DNA from: Pseudomonadota bacterium
GTDB lineage: Bacteria > Pseudomonadota > Gammaproteobacteria > Steroidobacterales > GCA-2729495
DNA: 64,000 nucleotides
Direction of reading: 5' to 3'
Assembly: GCA_963204745.1 (NCBI GenBank)
Contig: CAUJHF010000025.1
Span: 47,921 to 111,920 of the forward strand
Positions 61,143-64,000 of the stretch are shown here, piece after piece (the stretch's first letter is position 1; every line of letters starts with the position of its first letter). A program made the position numbers and the translations under genes. The notes beneath the pieces are model-generated. The model saw only the letters and a program-made list of their open reading frames with translations. It was not told the DNA's origin and searched no databases.

Positions 61143-63002
61143 CTAGATTTCGATAACCGTGCTGACGATAACCACGCGCCGCAGTGGCATGCCGAAGAAC
61201 TCGGCGGCGCCTGTCGAGCGACGCTGCAGCCAGGCAAACAGCTCCCGCTGCCAGCGTCGGGCGCGTCGCCGCCGGATCGGCACCACGACGTGTTGACCAA
61301 GGAACAGCGTGTAGTCGCGGGAAGCGAGGCGCAGACCCTGACGCACGCATTGCTGGATGACGGCGGCCACATCCGGGGTTTCCATGAAACCGAAACGCGC
61401 CTGAACCGTGTAGATTGAGTCGTGCAACCGTTCTACTGTCAGGCGTGTTGCAGCCTCGGCTTTCGGTGCCCGGAGAAAGTTGAGGTGCAGGAACACCACG
61501 TTTTCGTGTACCACATGGTTGTGCTCGAGGTTGCGCAGGAATGCGCCGGGTATGGAGTCAGGGCGGCTGGCAAGAAATATCGCGGTGCCGCTGACCTGCC
61601 GGGCACCGGTCAACAGGCCTTCCAGCGCCCCGGTGCTGACCGCGGACGCATCGAGCTTGCGGCTCAACTGCTCCCGGCCATCGTGCCAGGCCACAAGCAC
61701 CAGGAACAGCAGCGCTGCCAAAAGTACCGGTACCCATGCGCCATCGCCAATCTTGGTCAGGTTGCCAAATACAAACGTCGTGTCGACGACAAGGAAGCTG
61801 CCGAAGACCACAGCCAGCACGGGCCATGACCATTTCCATTCGATCCGTGCCAGCACCGCAGCAAGCCCGGTTGTAATCCACATCGTGCCGGCGACGGCCG
61901 CGCCGTATGCGGCCGACAGCGCGCCAGAACTGCCAAAGCCGAGTGTTATCAGGAGGACCAGCACCAGCATCACCCAGTTGGTAACCGGTACATAAATCTG
62001 CCCGCGTTCGTGTGCGGAAGTCTGAATGACCTTTACGCGTGGCATCAGATCAAGTTGTACGGCTTGCCTTGTGACAGAGAACGCTCCGGTTATCGTCGCC
62101 TGTGAAGCGATAATCGTGGCGGCGGTGGCAAGAACAATCAGGGCCGCAAGCAATGGTTCGGGTGCGAGGCGGAAGAACGGATTATCGAGGACGGTATGGT
62201 CACGTAATGCGAGTGCCCCCTGCCCGAAGTAGTTCAGGATCAGTGCAGGCCAGACAGCGCCGAACCAGGCAACCCGAACCGCCGGTCGCCCAAAATGGCC
62301 CATGTCGGCATACAAGGCCTCGCCGCCGGTTACGGTGAGAAACACCGCGCCGAAGATGGCCAACCCAATGCCTGGTTCGCGCGCCAGCAGCCCTAGCGCA
62401 AACATCGGATTGATTGCCTGAAGAATCTGTGGTGTTCGGACGATGGATATCAGGCCGAGAATAGCCAGTGTGCCGAACCACAGCAGCATGACGGGACCGA
62501 AGTAGCGACTGATGTTGGCGGTGCCGATGCGCTGGAGCAGAAACAGTCCGAGCAGGATGCCGCAGGCCAGTGGCAGGACAGCGCGGGAGAAGCCGGGGTC
62601 CAGCAATTCCAGGCCTTCAACCGCACTGAGCACCGAGATCGCAGGCGTAATGACAGCATCGCAATAGAAGAGTGCTGCGCCGAGCGCGCCGGCCAGCAAC
62701 AGGTTTCGCGACCAGTAAGTCCAGCGGAAGAAATGCTGTTCGAGCCTTGCGAGCAGCGCGAGAATACCGCCTTCGCCTTCGTTGTCCGCCCGTACCACGA
62801 TTACCAGGTACTTGAGGCTGACGACCAGGACCAGACTCCAGAAAATCAGCGATAAAGAACCAAATATCGCCAACTCCAGCGGAGCCGGCCGGGCGGCTCT
62901 TATCGCTGCGCTGAAGGCATAGAGTGGGCTGGTGCCGATGTCGCCATAAACGACGCCGATGGCGCCGACAACGGCTGAGGCTCTAAGTCGGGATCGCAAC
63001 AT
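61143..63002 (-). CDS. kup: Kup-family potassium transporter
   Basis: 619 residues, about 12 membrane helices. Kup/HAK/KT signature at the start: GAIGVVYGDIGTSPLYAF, with SLKYLVIVVRADNEGEGGILALLA and SALDGLELL-like VEGLELLDPGF, and later GEALYADMGHFG. A C-terminal cytoplasmic region (RPDSIPGAFLRNLEHNHVVHENVVFLH) is present. It takes up potassium with protons. Its 178-base 3' gap to the GGDEF-EAL gene holds a CCCAC/GTGGG dyad near 61016-61034 and no gene. Confidence 0.93.
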   Translation of the reverse strand: MLRSRLRASAVVGAIGVVYGDIGTSPLYAFSAAIRAARPAPLELAIFGSLSLIFWSLVLVVSLKYLVIVVRADNEGEGGILALLARLEQHFFRWTYWSRNLLLAGALGAALFYCDAVITPAISVLSAVEGLELLDPGFSRAVLPLACGILLGLFLLQRIGTANISRYFGPVMLLWFGTLAILGLISIVRTPQILQAINPMFALGLLAREPGIGLAIFGAVFLTVTGGEALYADMGHFGRPAVRVAWFGAVWPALILNYFGQGALALRDHTVLDNPFFRLAPEPLLAALIVLATAATIIASQATITGAFSVTRQAVQLDLMPRVKVIQTSAHERGQIYVPVTNWVMLVLVLLITLGFGSSGALSAAYGAAVAGTMWITTGLAAVLARIEWKWSWPVLAVVFGSFLVVDTTFVFGNLTKIGDGAWVPVLLAALLFLVLVAWHDGREQLSRKLDASAVSTGALEGLLTGARQVSGTAIFLASRPDSIPGAFLRNLEHNHVVHENVVFLHLNFLRAPKAEAATRLTVERLHDSIYTVQARFGFMETPDVAAVIQQCVRQGLRLASRDYTLFLGQHVVVPIRRRRARRWQRELFAWLQRRSTGAAEFFGMPLRRVVIVSTVIEI

Positions 63003-63133
63003 CTATCAAAGAGACACTGCAGTTTCCAGGGCGCGAAGGCGGCAGAGTCTGCGCCGAGCCGTTACAGCCGGCAAGCCCCCCCGTTGGGTGGAATCGCGCA
63101 TTCCCGCCCGGCAACTTGCTAGGCTCTGTCGCC

Positions 63134-64000
63134 ATGAAGACTGACTTTGCAGAATATCTGGCAGCTCAGCTGCTGGTTTGGTGGGACCGGCACGGCCGCC
63201 ACGATCTGCCCTGGCAGCAGAACCCCACGCCGTATCGCGTGTGGGTATCGGAAATCATGTTGCAGCAGACCCAGGTAGCGACCGTGCTGCGCTACTACGA
63301 TACTTTCATGGAGGCCTTCCCCGACGTGCAGGCACTGGCCGATGCGCCAGTCGATGAAGTACTGCATCGCTGGTCCGGTCTCGGTTACTACGCGCGTGCA
63401 CGGAATCTGCATCGTGCCGCACAGCGGGTGCGCGACCAGCATGGCGGGGTGATGCCAGCGGATTTCGATGCCTTGTCAGCCCTGCCCGGTATCGGCCGCT
63501 CGACGGCCGGTGCGATCCTTGCGCTGTCTGCCGGCCAGCGTCACGCGATCCTCGACGGCAACGTCAAGCGCGTGCTCGCGCGCGTGTTTCGCGTCGAAGG
63601 CATGCCCGGTGAGGTGGCCGTGCAGCGCGAACTCTGGACGCTGGCTGAACGCTGCACACCGACGGAGCGCATCGCGCATTACACACAGGCGATCATGGAT
63701 CTGGGCGCTTCGGTGTGTGCGCGGCGCAAACCGGCCTGTGAGTTGTGCCCATTGCACGACGGTTGCCTGGCGCGTGCCGAAGGGCTCACCGGACAATTGC
63801 CAGCGCGAAAGCCCGCGAAAGCGCGTCCGCTGCGCAACTGCGTGCTGCTGCTGTGTGCCCGTGCCGATGGCGCCGTGCTGCTCGAGCGGCGGGCAGAGTC
63901 CGGCATCTGGGGTGGCCTGTGGGGATTGCCGGAAATCAGTTTGGTGGAAGCGGCGGGTGAGTGGTGCAGTGCGCAGTTCGGCATTGCGGCCGAGCAGATA
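63134..64000 (+). CDS. mutY: Adenine DNA glycosylase (3' end cut off by window edge)
   Basis: Open from the ATG at 63134 to the window edge, 289 codons of about 350. Removes adenine mispaired with 8-oxoguanine. Catalytic Glu is in VSEIMLQQTQV, the helix-hairpin-helix is LPGIGRSTAGAILAL, and the catalytic Asp is in LDGNVKRVLAR. The [4Fe-4S] loop is complete (CARRKPACELCPLHDGC, spacing C-x6-C-x2-C-x5-C). The C-terminal NUDIX-like domain has started (NCVLLLCARADGAVLLERRAESGIWGGLWGLPE) and is truncated by the window. It is divergent from kup. Confidence 0.97.
   Translation, partial: MKTDFAEYLAAQLLVWWDRHGRHDLPWQQNPTPYRVWVSEIMLQQTQVATVLRYYDTFMEAFPDVQALADAPVDEVLHRWSGLGYYARARNLHRAAQRVRDQHGGVMPADFDALSALPGIGRSTAGAILALSAGQRHAILDGNVKRVLARVFRVEGMPGEVAVQRELWTLAERCTPTERIAHYTQAIMDLGASVCARRKPACELCPLHDGCLARAEGLTGQLPARKPAKARPLRNCVLLLCARADGAVLLERRAESGIWGGLWGLPEISLVEAAGEWCSAQFGIAAEQI

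Overview
This is a 64 kb chromosomal segment of a high-GC gammaproteobacterium. It has no phage, plasmid, insertion sequence or CRISPR signature. The marker blocks point to Gammaproteobacteria: ftsY-ftsE-ftsX-rpoH, rpmB-rpmG-mutM, radC/coaBC-dut-pyrE-xthA, def-fmt-rsmB with ntrY-ntrX, and LysM-dprA-smg-topA. The def-fmt-rsmB-DUF4390-ntrYX block facing LysM-dprA-smg-topA, plus REP palindromes of the GTAGGAGCG...CGCGA type, resemble Xanthomonadales/Nevskiales-like lineages. The class I polyhydroxyalkanoate (PHA) genes fit a carbon-storing free-living heterotroph. This placement is inferred from gene order and recalled families; no search was run.

Layout. 1-2.5 kb: minus-strand acs (cut by the window edge) and an HNH endonuclease gene. 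2.5-2.95 kb: a divergent intergenic region with an AT-rich island and three DnaA-box matches. 3-8.7 kb: priA, argS, a SPOR protein and a PLP-dependent deaminase/desulfhydrase. 8.7-8.84 kb: REP cluster. 8.8-16 kb: minus-strand operon def-fmt-rsmB-DUF4390-ntrY-ntrX with a degenerate NtrX. 16.2-24.7 kb: LysM protein, dprA, smg, topA and a secreted S8 protease. 25-28.2 kb: phasin, phaR, phaC. 28.3-30.5 kb: Trp-rich small protein, lipoprotein esterase, FAD oxidoreductase. 30.5-30.6 kb: second REP cluster. 30.6-36.4 kb: minus-strand AGCS symporter, thiolase, DUF924, DUF2141, purK, purE. 36.6-37.3 kb: OmpA-like lipoprotein. 37.3-40.9 kb: rpoH, ftsX, ftsE, ftsY. 41-43.9 kb: rsmD, coaD, ggt. 43.9-45.9 kb: mutM, rpmG, rpmB, radC. 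46-52.5 kb: coaBC, dut, DUF4124 protein, pyrE, xthA, AmpG-like transporter, Rieske protein, lipoprotein. 52.5-54.6 kb: small acidic protein, trmB, divinyl-reductase-like protein. 54.7 kb: tRNA-Gly(CCC). 54.8-57.2 kb: CapK/PaaK-like ligase, HExxH protein, small secreted protein. 57.2-61 kb: response regulator, PAS histidine kinase, REC-GGDEF-EAL protein. 61-64 kb: kup and mutY (cut by the window edge).

The strongest regulatory signal is upstream of rpoH. A perfect CIRCE operator (TTAGCACTC-N9-GAGTGCTAA) lies over the -10 region of a sigma-E-like promoter, which suggests HrcA control of the heat-shock sigma factor on top of envelope-stress input. Second is the priA upstream region, with an inverted pair of perfect DnaA boxes next to an AT-rich island and divergent flanking genes; it could be a replication origin, a DnaA-controlled promoter or a titration site. 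Other notable items are an NtrX whose ATPase motifs are eroded, REP palindromes that co-vary between clusters and carry the stop codons of two convergent genes, and a BciA/DVR-like reductase beside a tRNA gene in a window with no photosynthesis genes. Most of the window is otherwise housekeeping sequence, and I do not see a clear multi-gene novel system.
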